A DNA stretch of 64,000 nucleotides from Monosporascus cannonballus (lineage: Eukaryota; Ascomycota; Sordariomycetes; Xylariales), in NCBI GenBank assembly GCA_004154925.1, contig QJNS01000139.1:124001-188000 (forward strand). Reading direction: 5' to 3'. The position numbers and the translations under genes were made by a program. This document shows positions 1 through 10,620 of this stretch, one piece after another; within the stretch, counting starts at the first letter, position 1, and every line of letters begins with the position of its first letter. Under the pieces are notes generated by a model that was given only the letters and a program-made list of their open reading frames with translations, was not told the origin of the DNA and did not search any database.

Positions 1-2249
1 ATATGTTGTCGAAATATATAAATTCAAAGTTATTGAAAAGCTTTTTATAGGGGGTAATAATTAATAGTTAGAAATTTATAAAAGAATTAATAAGTTCTAT
101 AGGTATAATTCGACAATTATAATATCCGTATATTACTTTAAAAAACAGCTTTCTATTTTTTTTCTTTTACTTATTCGAATGCGATAAATTATTTTATGAT
201 ATTCATCCTTTTTTGTAGCTTTTTTGTAAAAGTTAAAACTTATTTATTTTAGATAATAATATTATATAGCTATTTATAATTCATTATATGTCGGTAAACG
301 GGACCTTTAGTTTTATTAAGTCTCGGTTTATTATTTTTAAATTTAAGCATTATAAGTATTAAAACACCTTTTGAATATTTAAAAAAGCTAAATATATTTA
401 TTTTTAAAAATCAAATACCTACTTGCGAATAAAGATTTTAATTTTTTCGAAGTTTTATAATATACGTTATAAAACGTAAAATAATGTTTTTTAATAAATA
501 TCCGGTAATTCTAATGTTTATATAATAACAATTTATAATTTGCTTTATCTTTAAATACATCTTTATATTTACAGGAATTCGAGTATATTATAAACATTTA
601 ATTTATTATTTGTAATATGTTAATTATAAACTAAAACGTTTGCTAGTATTCTTTAAGTATTCTTTTGTTTGTTAAATAAACACTTATTTTTTACAGTTAA
701 TTCGTAAAGTATTCAAGCGAAATATAGATATTTCTCAAGTTATATCGTATTTAAAGTATATGTTACATTAAAGAAACGTTAAATACGATATTTTTAAATA
801 TAAAGAACAGATTTCATAGTTTTTCAAAGTATTTGTTTATTTTCGTACTTATATAAGCGTGTTTCCATTTTAAGTAATTTATAAGATTTTTACTTATAAT
901 CTTTTAAAAAGACTCGATATTGTCATATTTGAATTAAAAAAAGGGTTTTAATTTTAAGTTTTGAATAGATTTTACATTTAAATAACCAGATTTTGTATTT
1001 TAAATTAATTTTAATTTGTTTACGTAATACTCTTCTAGTTTTATATAAGGTTTTATAATAACAAGTTTTTAAATAGTTTACTTTCGAAAATGTTTAATAC
1101 TTTTAACCATCGTAATTATTTCTATAACCAGCTTTTATTTTTAGGCGCTTTTAGTAATATATTTACTATATTAAATATTTATATATTTCTATTACAATTT
1201 TGTACTTAATCAATATTCTAACCTCAAGGTTTGTTATAAATAACATTTGGTTCCGTATATTCCGAGTTATATATTTAAATATATAAAATTGCAAAAACGT
1301 TATTTCTATAATTAAATACTCTTATTAAATAAAAGGTATTAGGAAATAGCATAAATATTTCTACGATATAGCTTTTTGGCTTTCTTTTAATCCGAGACGT
1401 AAATAAAAAAATCTAGGATTTTTTCGTTAGCGGGAAACTGTTGTATATTTGTATTCGTTATTTAGCTTTATAGGCGTTTTCTCGTCTTATTTGAGCTGAA
1501 ATATCTATTCCTTTCAGTATATAAATATATTACATAATTATTATATTAAAAAGTAAAAAACTACGCGAAAATATATAGATTTACTAAAAAGAATTTTAAA
1601 TGTACGATATATATGAATTTTTAAAACCTTTTAATGCAATTATTTATAGTTATTAATATATGCTCGGAACTAGTCGTCTTATTATATGTTTTATGTTTTT
1701 ATATTTTTAAATAGTAAAACTCTTTTATTTTTATAATTATTTTAAAGGTCGTTTATTTTGAATAATACGTATAGGCCTTAACCTTAAGGCCCTAATATAT
1801 AATCTCTATATTTCAAAATATTATTTTAAATCTGTATAGATTTAGTAATAAGAAATATTATCTAGGAAAAAACGAATTGATACTTTGTCTTCTCTGCTTT
1901 ATTGTTTGCTTTTTGCTTCTCCGTTTTGATCCTTTCTTTAAGTTAAGAAATCCGTTTCTTTCTAGGAATTTCTTTTAATAAAAAACGATGTTTATTTTTA
2001 TAATACACTCGTTTGTTGTAATTAAAATATTTATATTGAACTTATTCTTTTTAAGTTGTTTCAAAATAATATTTATTTGTTTTTAAGGCTTGCTTTATTC
2101 TTTTTAAATCGGGTATTAGAACTTTTATAGTTATTTCGTTTATTAATTCTGTTTTTAAGACACTGATTAAAAGTGCGTCGGTCGATATTAATAAGTTTGT
2201 TGGTATAGTTTACAAACCGTTCCATTTCAAGTTCTATATATATGTGATG
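1..2249. other. AT-rich RIP-degraded tract, no gene seen
   Basis: No reading frame of useful length and no recognisable domain was found on either strand. The sequence is very AT-rich with many TA steps and residual CpG words, as expected after RIP. An 18-bp near-palindrome (8-bp arms, 1774-1791) is the only local structure noted. Confidence 0.7.
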
Positions 2250-2363
2250 ATATGTATAGCTAGTCCTTAAAAGGTGGATTAGAGTGTCCAAACCCCAATT
2301 GGAGTTTAGAATTGCTGACCTTTTAGTATTATGGCTAGCGTTACATTGTTGTTATATTACAAT
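2250..2363 (+). repeat. Small dispersed repeat R1, copy 1
   Basis: This roughly 115-bp repeat recurs at 55790, 56181 and 56702. Shared landmarks are a 'tagctagtccttaaaagg'-type start, a 'gtccaaaccccaatt' block followed by a 'gagtttggaattgctgatc'-type block, and a 'cttacaata' end. The middle contains CCAAAC and GTTTGG arms around about 10 bases, so a short hairpin is possible. No coding capacity is visible. Its class is unknown; a small non-autonomous element is one possibility. Confidence 0.6.
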
Positions 2364-3736
2364 ATAATTTTTACTTACTTTAAAGTTTGAAGCCGTCGTA
2401 ATAAATATAAAATAATTTATTTTTTAATAAGTTTAAAATTGTCCGTAAGTAATTAAATTCGCTTATAGATTTACAATTAATTTAATTTAACGAAACACGT
2501 AAAATTATATAATTATACATTGGTTGCTCTTTTAGTTTTGTAAATACAATGTGTATTTTTTCTTTAAAATAGAATATATTATATCAGAAAAATTGTTAAC
2601 TTAACTTTGCAAATAATTATGTATAATAAGCCTAAACAATAAAAAAACCTTTCTTGTAAATAATTAGAAAATAATAAATATTTTTGATAATTTTGGCTTA
2701 AAGTCTTTAGATCAACTTTTAGGTAAAATTTGGCCTAACCCAAAAATTCCTCTATATTTATAAATGGTTTTAAAGATTTTAAGACAATTAGTATATGTTC
2801 GTTAATCTTTAATATTTATTAATAAATTGAATATTAAGCGGCAATGTTATGTAATGAATTTGTATCCAATAATAATAAGATTAATGTTTTTCGTTATCGA
2901 ATGTATTTAGTATTTCTTTAAGGCCTAGACTTATATTATTTAAATATATAACATCTCGTTAAAAATTAACTATCTTTTTTTCCTCTTATATTTAACTCTA
3001 TACGTTTTTTATGCTTCTTTTTAATCTATTAAATTTCGGACTTTTATAATTTAATAATATTCTTTATAAAGATAAATTATTGGTAAGTTGAAAAAGCATT
3101 TTCTTAATATCGAGTAATGTGTAATATTATAGTATGCATTAATTTAAATGCTGTTTTAATAAAAAGTAAATTATTTAATATAGTTTTTAATATTTTGTGT
3201 ATTAATAAGCAGTATTCCATATATTATTTGTTTTTTAAATATCGGTTTGTCTCATTATTTATATCAAATATGAAAGGCTTTATCCCACCTTTCAACAGAA
3301 AATTATTTCTCGGTTATTAATTGAAAGACTGTTGAAATATAACGAATTTATTATAGATTTACTCAGAGCTACAAGCAATTTTCGAAAAACAATTAAATTT
3401 GTAAATAATCATAAAATAACGAATAGTTTAAGGCTTTATTCGTTAAAAATATTTGCGAATTCCTTTTAATTAAAACATTAGATTAATAATTAAAAACGAA
3501 AATAAGAAAATAGCTCTTTACGTACAAAATCGATTTATTATATATCTATTTGTAATTTAGTAAATATATCGTAAATTTACGTAATTTATAGAGCCTGGTA
3601 ACAAAGTACCAGAACTATATAGATTAATTATATTACCACAAAAAAAAACCTCCTTATCTAGAGTTTAACCGTAACAGATCTGTGCTAGTCCTTAGAGATA
3701 AATTTCTTCGAAATAGGAACACCTATATCTATAACA
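2364..3736. other. AT-rich tract, no gene seen
   Basis: No coding feature is supported. About 3590-3740 is less AT-rich than its surroundings, and I could not match it to anything else in the window. The short ORF at 3117-3320 has low-complexity AT-driven composition and no motif. Confidence 0.6.
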
Positions 3737-3855
3737 ATAACAGATACTATTAAGGTCTATATGGAAAAAAACTAATAATAACAAAAATCGAAATTCTATA
3801 AAAGTTTAAAAGAATTCTTTATATATGGAGAAAAAATCCGGATTTATTCGATACT
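3737..3855. repeat. Repeat T, copy a, left part (interrupted by Gypsy A)
   Basis: This stretch matches 15812 onward ('attattaaggtctacata'-type landmark). The match resumes directly on the other side of Gypsy A at 10501. The continuous copy at 15.8 kb therefore represents the site before insertion. The last five bases, ATACT (3851-3855), are the left target-site duplication. Confidence 0.6.
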
Positions 3856-4239
3856 TGTGACGGCTAGGGGGTTTAACCAATTATTAAACCTTAGTCGTAC
3901 GGGTTTACGTTGGCAAAAGTATCGTGGGAATCTAAGCAATAGATATAATAACGTATCATATCTCGTAATATTAAGGGTGCCTTGGGTAACGAATTGTTAT
4001 TGCAAGCTAAAATTATTTAAACTATGGAAATAATAAGCGTATATATTTTTTGGCTTACTGGCTTACCATCAGTAAGTTGGTAATCCGGCTTCCTAGCCTA
4101 TTATCAATAAGTTGGTAATCCGGCTTACTGGCTTAGTATTAATAAGTTGGTAATCCGTTACGTAACCTGATTTACATAACTTTTTTGGCCTTTTTTGCTG
4201 CAACCGTTTTTGGAGGCCGTGGTTTATTAGGTCGTAATA
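3856..4239 (-). repeat. Gypsy A 3' LTR (left, 384 bp)
   Basis: It aligns with 10181-10495 along its length, with differences mostly C/T and G/A. It begins TGTGACGGCT, whereas the right copy reads TATAACGGCT. It is 69 bp longer than the partner because it carries three units of a 35-bp repeat where the right LTR has one. Confidence 0.92.
4052..4156. repeat. 35-bp tandem repeat, three units, inside the left LTR of Gypsy A
   Basis: Units lie at 4052-4086, 4087-4121 and 4122-4156, each ending 'aagttggtaatcc'. The right LTR has one equivalent unit at 10378-10412. The units differ from one another by RIP-type changes plus a few others. Confidence 0.9.
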
Positions 4240-4254
4240 CGATCTTTTTTTCCC
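4240..4254 (-). promoter_or_regulatory. Polypurine tract of Gypsy A
   Basis: Read on the minus strand, the bases immediately before the left LTR are GGGAAAAAAAGATCG. This is the purine-rich primer site expected next to a 3' LTR for plus-strand DNA synthesis. Gypsy B has GAAAGGGGGAGATCG in the same place. Confidence 0.7.
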
Positions 4255-4308
4255 GAAATCTTACCCTTAAGATTTTTTTTCTGGTAAGTTTTCCCGTATA
4301 CCTTTAAT

Positions 4309-4878
4309 ATGTTTTCCGGTATATCTAAATATCGTTTTCGCAAATCCGAATAATAACTTGCTTTGGCTAATTTGATTATATTCGAAGGTTTTAATATAAT
4401 ATTTTATTTTTATTATTCCGTTCGGCAGGTTAATTATTAAATAATAAACAGGGTTTTTCGTTATAAGGAATATGTTCGCCGAGGTCGTACGTGCAACGGA
4501 ACGGAAATCCTTATTTCTATAATTAATCGGCATATCGCGGAATCGAAAAAATTAAAAGAAAAAAAGTTAAAGGCCGAAAAATCCTTATCCGAAGATTTTA
4601 CGCGGCTTTTCCGTATACGTTGTTAACGTTAATATTATTAATCCTAAGGTGGAAAACTTGTTAATCGCGTTTTTTAATCTTTGGATAATTTTAATAACTT
4701 TGTTTACTTAAAGTTAAAGTCCGTAATTAAGGTATAAGTTTTAGATAAGGTTGACTTTATTAATTAGAACGCGGTGGACCAAGGGCTTCTTTTTTTGCAT
4801 CTTATAAATTGGAATATTATTATTTCGAATAATTCCGTTATTGTTAGTAAAAAGGTTTTAATAGGCGTTAGCTATTAA
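4309..4878 (+). pseudogene. Antisense accessory ORF of Gypsy A (Cys-motif protein), RIP-disrupted
   Basis: The frame opens at ATG 4309 and closes at TAA 4876-4878, which would be 189 residues if internal stops are ignored. It is on the strand opposite to gag-pol, between the chromodomain and the 3' LTR. The readable middle includes RYKEYVRRGRTCNG followed by a lysine/glutamate-rich stretch (SKKLKEKKLKAEKS) that suggests a helix or coiled coil. TGC/TGT to TAC/TAT changes would account for the tyrosines in a CxxC-x6-C arrangement, preceded by a similar tyrosine-rich stretch. From memory, Cys-rich plus coiled-coil hypothetical proteins of this style are common in TE-rich fungal genomes, but I cannot run a search. 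A frame in the same position and strand exists in Gypsy B. Function is unknown. The 88-residue ORF on the other strand (4267-4533) is a shadow of this region. Confidence 0.6.
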
Positions 4879-7800
4879 TAAGATTTTTAGCGGATTCTTA
4901 AGTATTCTTAAAATCCGGGTACTTTTTTTATTTGATTAGATATTAGGTAAATCCGTGTTATTTCCGTATATCGATAGATTTTTCCACTTTATATGCTTAT
5001 TTATCCTTTATTTCCATATTATTTTATGCCGTATGCATTTTAATTATATTTGCTGTTAACTCAAATTAAAAAATTAAAAAAAATAAATGCAATTAGATTT
5101 TTGATAAAAGTTTTAATTAATAATTATTTTCTGAATTTTCTTTTATTAATTTTGTATAGATCGATATATTTAAAATTAAGTTTTTTGCTGGGGTTTTTCG
5201 TTTAAATGTGTTTGGTAATAAGGAAAATTATTTTTCCTTTTTCGAAAGTTAATTCTTTTAATCTTTTCTGGGCAAAATATGTGATTATTTAATTTCGTAC
5301 GAATTTCAATTTTATTTTTATGTCTTAATGCAGCTGTCGTAAATATTTTAATATAAAAATTATTTTCATATTAATTAAATTATTATCGCTTATTTTTCTA
5401 TAAATTTCTAGAATAACATCAAAATTTACGTTTATAGGTATTATTTTAATACTTTCGTAATAATTAGTATTATAAATTAATTTAACGATTGGCAATTGTT
5501 TAACCTAATTATTGTATTTGTAATTAACATAATATTGTAAATATATTTCCAAAATTTGGTTTGTTTATTCCGTCTATTTATCTGTTTAAGGTTTAAATGC
5601 GCTGAATAATTTGTAACTTAGGCCGATTTATATTATTAGGTTTTGCCAAAATTTTGATGCAAACGTTAATCTTTTATCTAAAATGTCTTTTATTAATAAT
5701 CCGTATATGCTAAAAATATTTTTTAAAAAAGTGTATGCTAATTATTTGGCGTTTGTATCCTTATAATATGGTAAAAAATAAAAAAGTTTTATGAATCGGT
5801 CGACGATTACGAAAATATTGTTATAATATATTTTTGTAATTAAATTTTTTGACATATGAAATTTTGTAATAAAATTAAATGTAATTAAATACTATGGTTA
5901 TTTTGCGATTAGTAATAGCTGTAATTCTCCTTATGACTTGTATCGTCTAGCCTTTACTTTGGCGCAAATATCGTATTACCGTATAATTTTCTGTACCGCT
6001 GATTTTATTTTGAAAAAAGAATATTTACGTCGAAATCGCTTTAAGGTTTTATGGATCCCTAGATATTCGTGTAACTAATGTTCGTATATTTTTCGTATTA
6101 AATTCTTTTGATATTTGTTTGGAATTTATATTTTGTTAGTTTTTTGATTTTTCGGCAAACCATTGTTATATTGCTGGATTTTCTAATATATATCGAAAGG
6201 TATTGCCCGAATTGTCGTAATTTGTTGTTAGCGTAAATATCCTTTTGTAACAGTATTAAAGATTATATGGTTAACCTTAATTGATTTTTTTTCAAGGTTT
6301 AATCGTTTACTTAAAGTATTTATTTTGCCGTTTTTAATCCTTTTTTATAGATAATAACGAAATCGAAATTCGCCAATTTTTTTACGTAACGAAATTATCG
6401 TTTTATTAGTTCTCTGGTTATAATAAATCGGATAGAATTTTGATAATTCGTATAAACCTTAATGTGGTATAAGTTTTCTTTTAGGAAATACCTAAATTTT
6501 CGAAATTCCATAATAATAGTTACAAATTCCTTATCTGGAATATTATAATTAAGTTTGGCTACTTTTAATTTATAAGAAAAGAATGTAATACGGTATAATT
6601 TACTTTCATTATCTCGTTATTTAATTATTACGTTTAACGCGTAATCCGAAATATTAGTTTTTAGTTTAATAGAATAATTTAAATTATATATAATTAATAC
6701 TGGTTTGCAAATAATCGTATTTTTAATATGATAAAATATTTTTTCCGTATTTAATATTTATTTAAATTTCTTTGTTTGGTAAAATTTGTTAAGGATATAA
6801 TTATTTTATTAATGTTTCGAATAAATTTCTTATAGCAGTTAGCGAATCTAAAGAATATCTATATTTCCTTAACTGTAATTAACGTTTGTTATTTTATAAT
6901 TATAGCGATTTTCTTGAGATTTATCGTAATATATTTTAGGGTAAAAATATGTTTTAGATATTTTATTTCCTATATATGGAATTAATTTTTGTTTATGTTA
7001 ATAAGTAATTGTGCGTCTTAAAAAGCTTAAAGAACTTTATGAATATATGTTATATATATTTTTTTCCGTTTTTGAAAAAATAAGAATATCGTCGAGATAG
7101 CAAACGGCGAAAATATTAAGATGTTTTCGTAATATATAATTTATTATTTATTAAAAGGTTACAAGTACGTTTGTATATCCTATTAACGTAATTAAATATT
7201 TAAATCATTTATATTTTATTTTAAAGGGTACTTTCTATTTATATCCTTTTTTAATTTTGATAAAATTATATCCATTTTTAGGATCGAATATTATAAATTA
7301 TTTAGTTTCGTAAAATTAATTTTTATTTACATAATTAAGGGTAATATTATTCCATGTTTAAAAATAATATTATTTAGTTGTCGGTAATTAATTACAAGTC
7401 GTAATTTTCCGTTTTTTTGGTACGAAAATTATCGGGTATTTTGTTCGTAATTTCGAAAATTGAATACTTTTTTTTGCAGCCGATTTTCCAGGTATTTTCT
7501 GAGAATACGTAATTCGTTTTTGTTAAGATTTTAAATGGGGTAGAACTTTATTAAAAATCCTTTTTTGAAAATTATTTCATAATTCTATTCGTTATATTCT
7601 AATAATTTCTTATTTAATTTGTTTTTAAAATACTCCTTATATTTGTGGTATTATTGTAATATATTGATTAAAGCTTTTAACCTTTAAGGCTATTGTTTTA
7701 AATCGTTATTTAATTACTTTAATTTCGTTTTAATAATAATAATAATACGTTGTATTTTTGGATATTTTTTTTATATTTTGTTTTTTTAAGTAATAAGATT

Positions 7801-10100
7801 TTTGTCGTATCTTTATGCTTATATTTATCCTTATTGTTAATCGAATAATAAGATTTTAAATTTTGTCTTTTTTTTATCCGTTAATGGTGTATAAAGCGAA
7901 TTTTATCTAATTATTCTCTTTATTAATCATAATTTTGTATTGGCGTATCCAGAATAATCCTAAGATTATGTCATAATCTCTAAATAAAATGATATCGAAA
8001 TAAACCGTTTAATGCTATTTTTAATAAAAATCTCGAAATAATTAATTTCGCGTATAACCTTTCCGTTATCGGAAGCGAATTTTTAATTTTCGGTATTCGT
8101 TATTGTATAAAATCTTAATTTATATATTTATAATAATTTAAACTTCTTAATTTTATCGGTTATGATATAATTTCTGCCTAAAGTTCTATAGTTTACCATT
8201 GCGATATATTAATACGTTCCGATTCCTATATTTATAATAAAAAGGTTATTAAGATTTTTTATTATTACGTTTAAAGTTTTTTTCGAAAATTCCCTTTATT
8301 TCCTTTTGGTTTCGTTATTTTGCAGCTTTTTTATAAGTAACCTTTTTTTTTAATTTTTGTTCGAATCTATCGAATTTTATTTATGTTTTTTTCGTTTAAT
8401 GCGTTAAGTTATTATATTTATCGTTATTATCGGCGTATTGTTCCTTTAAGTTATATCAGTTATTTTTAATTTTATTCTAATTTGTTTTCTTTATCCAATA
8501 AAATGTTTTTTTATATTTACGACTGCATTTTATTGTACGTTATTTTAATTTTCGTCTTAAAGATCTTTTATAAATTAACGTATTTTTTCTTTAATAACTT
8601 TTTTTTCAAAGGATCCGTAATAAATAGTAATTGAAAATGGAAATCCGTAATAGCTTTTTTAGTAATGTTTTTTTACCGTATGCTGGATTAACTTTTTTCC
8701 GTTTAATGGTTATATTATTTATAATAACAAAAGGGGTTTTTTTATAGGTATTGCTTTTTTTCGGGCCAGCTTTCTGTTTCGGCTAATTGCTGGATATTTC
8801 CTGGGGTTATAGTTCGAAGCTGTCGATACCATTATTTATTGTTTTTGCTATTTCCGGTACGGTTTAGAAAGTCGAATTTTTTATAGTATATACGGATAAT
8901 TCGTTTATAGATATATTATTTTTATTTTTCACAATAAGGATATTTTTGTCGTTAATAATATATGGCGTATATTTTGCCTTATCGATTAAGGGCTCCAGGA
9001 TAAATTGTTTTTTATTTAATTTTGATATTTACGTAATTATTTTTGTAATGCTTTTTGCTGTATTCGTAATATTTGTTAAGCCAGTTTTCTGGCTTTTTGT
9101 ATTTTTGGTCGAATTTCTTATTATAATGGTTTTTGTTGCACTTTTTATTATAAGCCTGATATATATTTGGCTTGGATAATGTTAATAGTTTTATTATCGT
9201 TTCCTTAATTATTTTTGGATTGTTTTTCTGGTATAGGGGTCCAGTTATCCTGTCCTAACCTTTTAGGCTTTTTGTATTTATAGATTTTATGTCCTATTTT
9301 GCCGTAATTGAAACACTTAATCTGGCTTTAATCTTATTTATGGGTAGCGCCGAGTTTCCTAGGTCCTAATGCTGTTCCGTAAGAAATATAAGGCGCGTTT
9401 CGTTTTTTTTTCCTAATTGGGTTTGTTATATCCCTAACGTAAAATATATTATCCTTTTTTTTCTTATTGTTTTTTAAAATATTAATTATTAATGTTAATT
9501 ATTTTTGCAATATATCGGTTTTGGGTAATTCATTATTTAACCCAAATAATTTTATTTTTCATATTAATTTTTAACTATTTATAAAATATATTAATATGAG
9601 TATTAGTTTCGTTATTTTTTTATCCGGCATTAACCGTAAAACTTTTAAAGGTTACGGCATATTTGGATACGGATTTTCTTTGTCGGAGTTGTAAAAGTTG
9701 CGGAGCCGTAAATCGTTTTTTATCCGGATTGCCGAAATTATTGCGTATTTTATTTTCGAAATTGGTATAAAATAAAAAGATTATGTTAGTAAAATCCTTT
9801 TTATCCGACTTTTTTATTTTCAGGTAATTTCTTATAATGGGCTTAAATTAATTAGTTGTGTTGCTCGTTAAATATATTTTTATTATTAAAACCTGATCCG
9901 CTAAATTATTAAGGTTTAAAAAGAGAAAATAAATTCGTATTTAAGTTGAAAAAGTTTAAAAATTACTTTTCAAATTATAGGGCTCCGGCTTTTTAGGCTT
10001 TATACGGGCGAAAGAAATTTGGGCAGATAATATAGTCCTAATTTATCGGATTTCTTTTTTTAGTTCCCAAATTCGAATCTAAAATTACTAAATAAAAGTT
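4850..10100 (-). pseudogene. Gypsy A gag-pol remnant (Gag, RT, RNase H, integrase, chromodomain)
   Basis: Several domains can be read on the minus strand. A CCHC zinc knuckle lies at 9274-9315 and reads C-x2-Y-x4-H-x4-Y, so two of three cysteines are now tyrosine. The reverse-transcriptase motif CYLDDILIFSK has intact YLDD at 7088-7099. RNase H/tether (NISDYALNVIIK, then YRITFFSYKLKVAKLNYNIP) spans about 6650-6480. The integrase core segment FVIVDRFIKLFYFLPYYK is near 5765-5822. A C-terminal segment YKVEKSIDIRK...HGFT.YLIK.KKYPDFKNT lies at about 4880-5005 and fits a chromodomain. In characterised chromoviruses this domain directs integration to heterochromatin. Stops occur throughout and exact ends cannot be set. 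The small plus-strand ORF at 8946-9179 is a hydrophobic shadow of gag. Confidence 0.9.
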
Positions 10101-10180
10101 TTTTAAGTGCTGGTCGATATTTTAACAATATTAAATATTGCTTAAAGTTTAATGGTATTATTAAACAAAAGTTTATAACG

Positions 10181-10495
10181 TATAACGGCTAAATGGTTTA
10201 ACTAATTATTAAACCTTAGTTATACTAGTTTATGTTCGCAAAAGTATCGTAAAAGTCTAAATAATAAATATAGGAACGTATTACGTTTCATAATATCAAA
10301 AATACCTTAGGTAACGAATTATCATTACAAGCTGAAATTATCTAAATTATGGAAATAATAAGCATATATATTTTTCTGGCTTATTAGCTTATTCTCAGTA
10401 AGTTGGTAATCCGTCACGTGATCTAATCCACATAACTTTCTTGGCCTTCTCTGCTGCGATCGTTTCTAAAGGCCGTGGCGTATCAGGTCGTGATA
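10181..10495 (-). repeat. Gypsy A 5' LTR (right, 315 bp)
   Basis: This is the partner of 3856-4239. It starts TATAACGGCT and ends GGTCGTGATA, followed by the ATACT duplication at 10496-10500. Its outer end (about 10405-10495) is less mutated than the same stretch in the left LTR, while its inner end is more mutated. Confidence 0.92.
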
Positions 10496-10500
10496 ATACT

Positions 10501-10620
10501 GAATTAAATAAAAAATTATAGTAATTTCTACAATATATCAAAACAAGATAAAAATTTCACAAATATCTAACCATTATTAAAATGTTTGTAATAAGAACGA
10601 CGTTACTAAAACCCGCGTAC
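10501..10620. repeat. Repeat T, copy a, right part
   Basis: It continues the homology to the 15.8-kb copy that was broken at 3855. The landmark 'aatttctacaatatat' corresponds to 'aatttctaaaatatct' in the continuous copy. The match fades after about 10570. Confidence 0.55.

Larger units (their letters stand above)
3856..10495 (-). mobile_element. Gypsy A: Ty3/gypsy chromovirus-type LTR retrotransposon, RIP-degraded
   Basis: The element is 6640 bp, bounded by LTRs at 3856-4239 and 10181-10495 and flanked by the 5-bp direct repeat ATACT (3851-3855 and 10496-10500). LTR ends follow TG...CA after allowing for RIP. Minus-strand orientation is shown by the domain order gag zinc knuckle (about 9.3 kb), reverse transcriptase (7.1 kb), RNase H (6.6 kb), integrase (5.8 kb) and chromodomain (4.9 kb), and by a purine tract next to the left LTR. 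The coding region carries many stops, so the element cannot move by itself. A decayed ORF on the opposite strand lies next to the 3' LTR. Gypsy B is a related but distinct element with the same layout. Confidence 0.93.

Noticed and set aside
1774..1791. 8-bp-arm palindrome around 'cc'
   Set aside because: Too short and isolated in AT-rich DNA to be assigned a role.
4267..4533. 88-residue minus-strand ORF at the left end of Gypsy A
   Set aside because: It lies between the chromodomain and the LTR. The opposite strand explains the region better as the antisense frame with a Cys motif.
8946..9179. 77-residue hydrophobic plus-strand ORF resembling a membrane protein
   Set aside because: It is antisense to the gag region of Gypsy A. 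Its hydrophobicity follows from T-rich codons after RIP.
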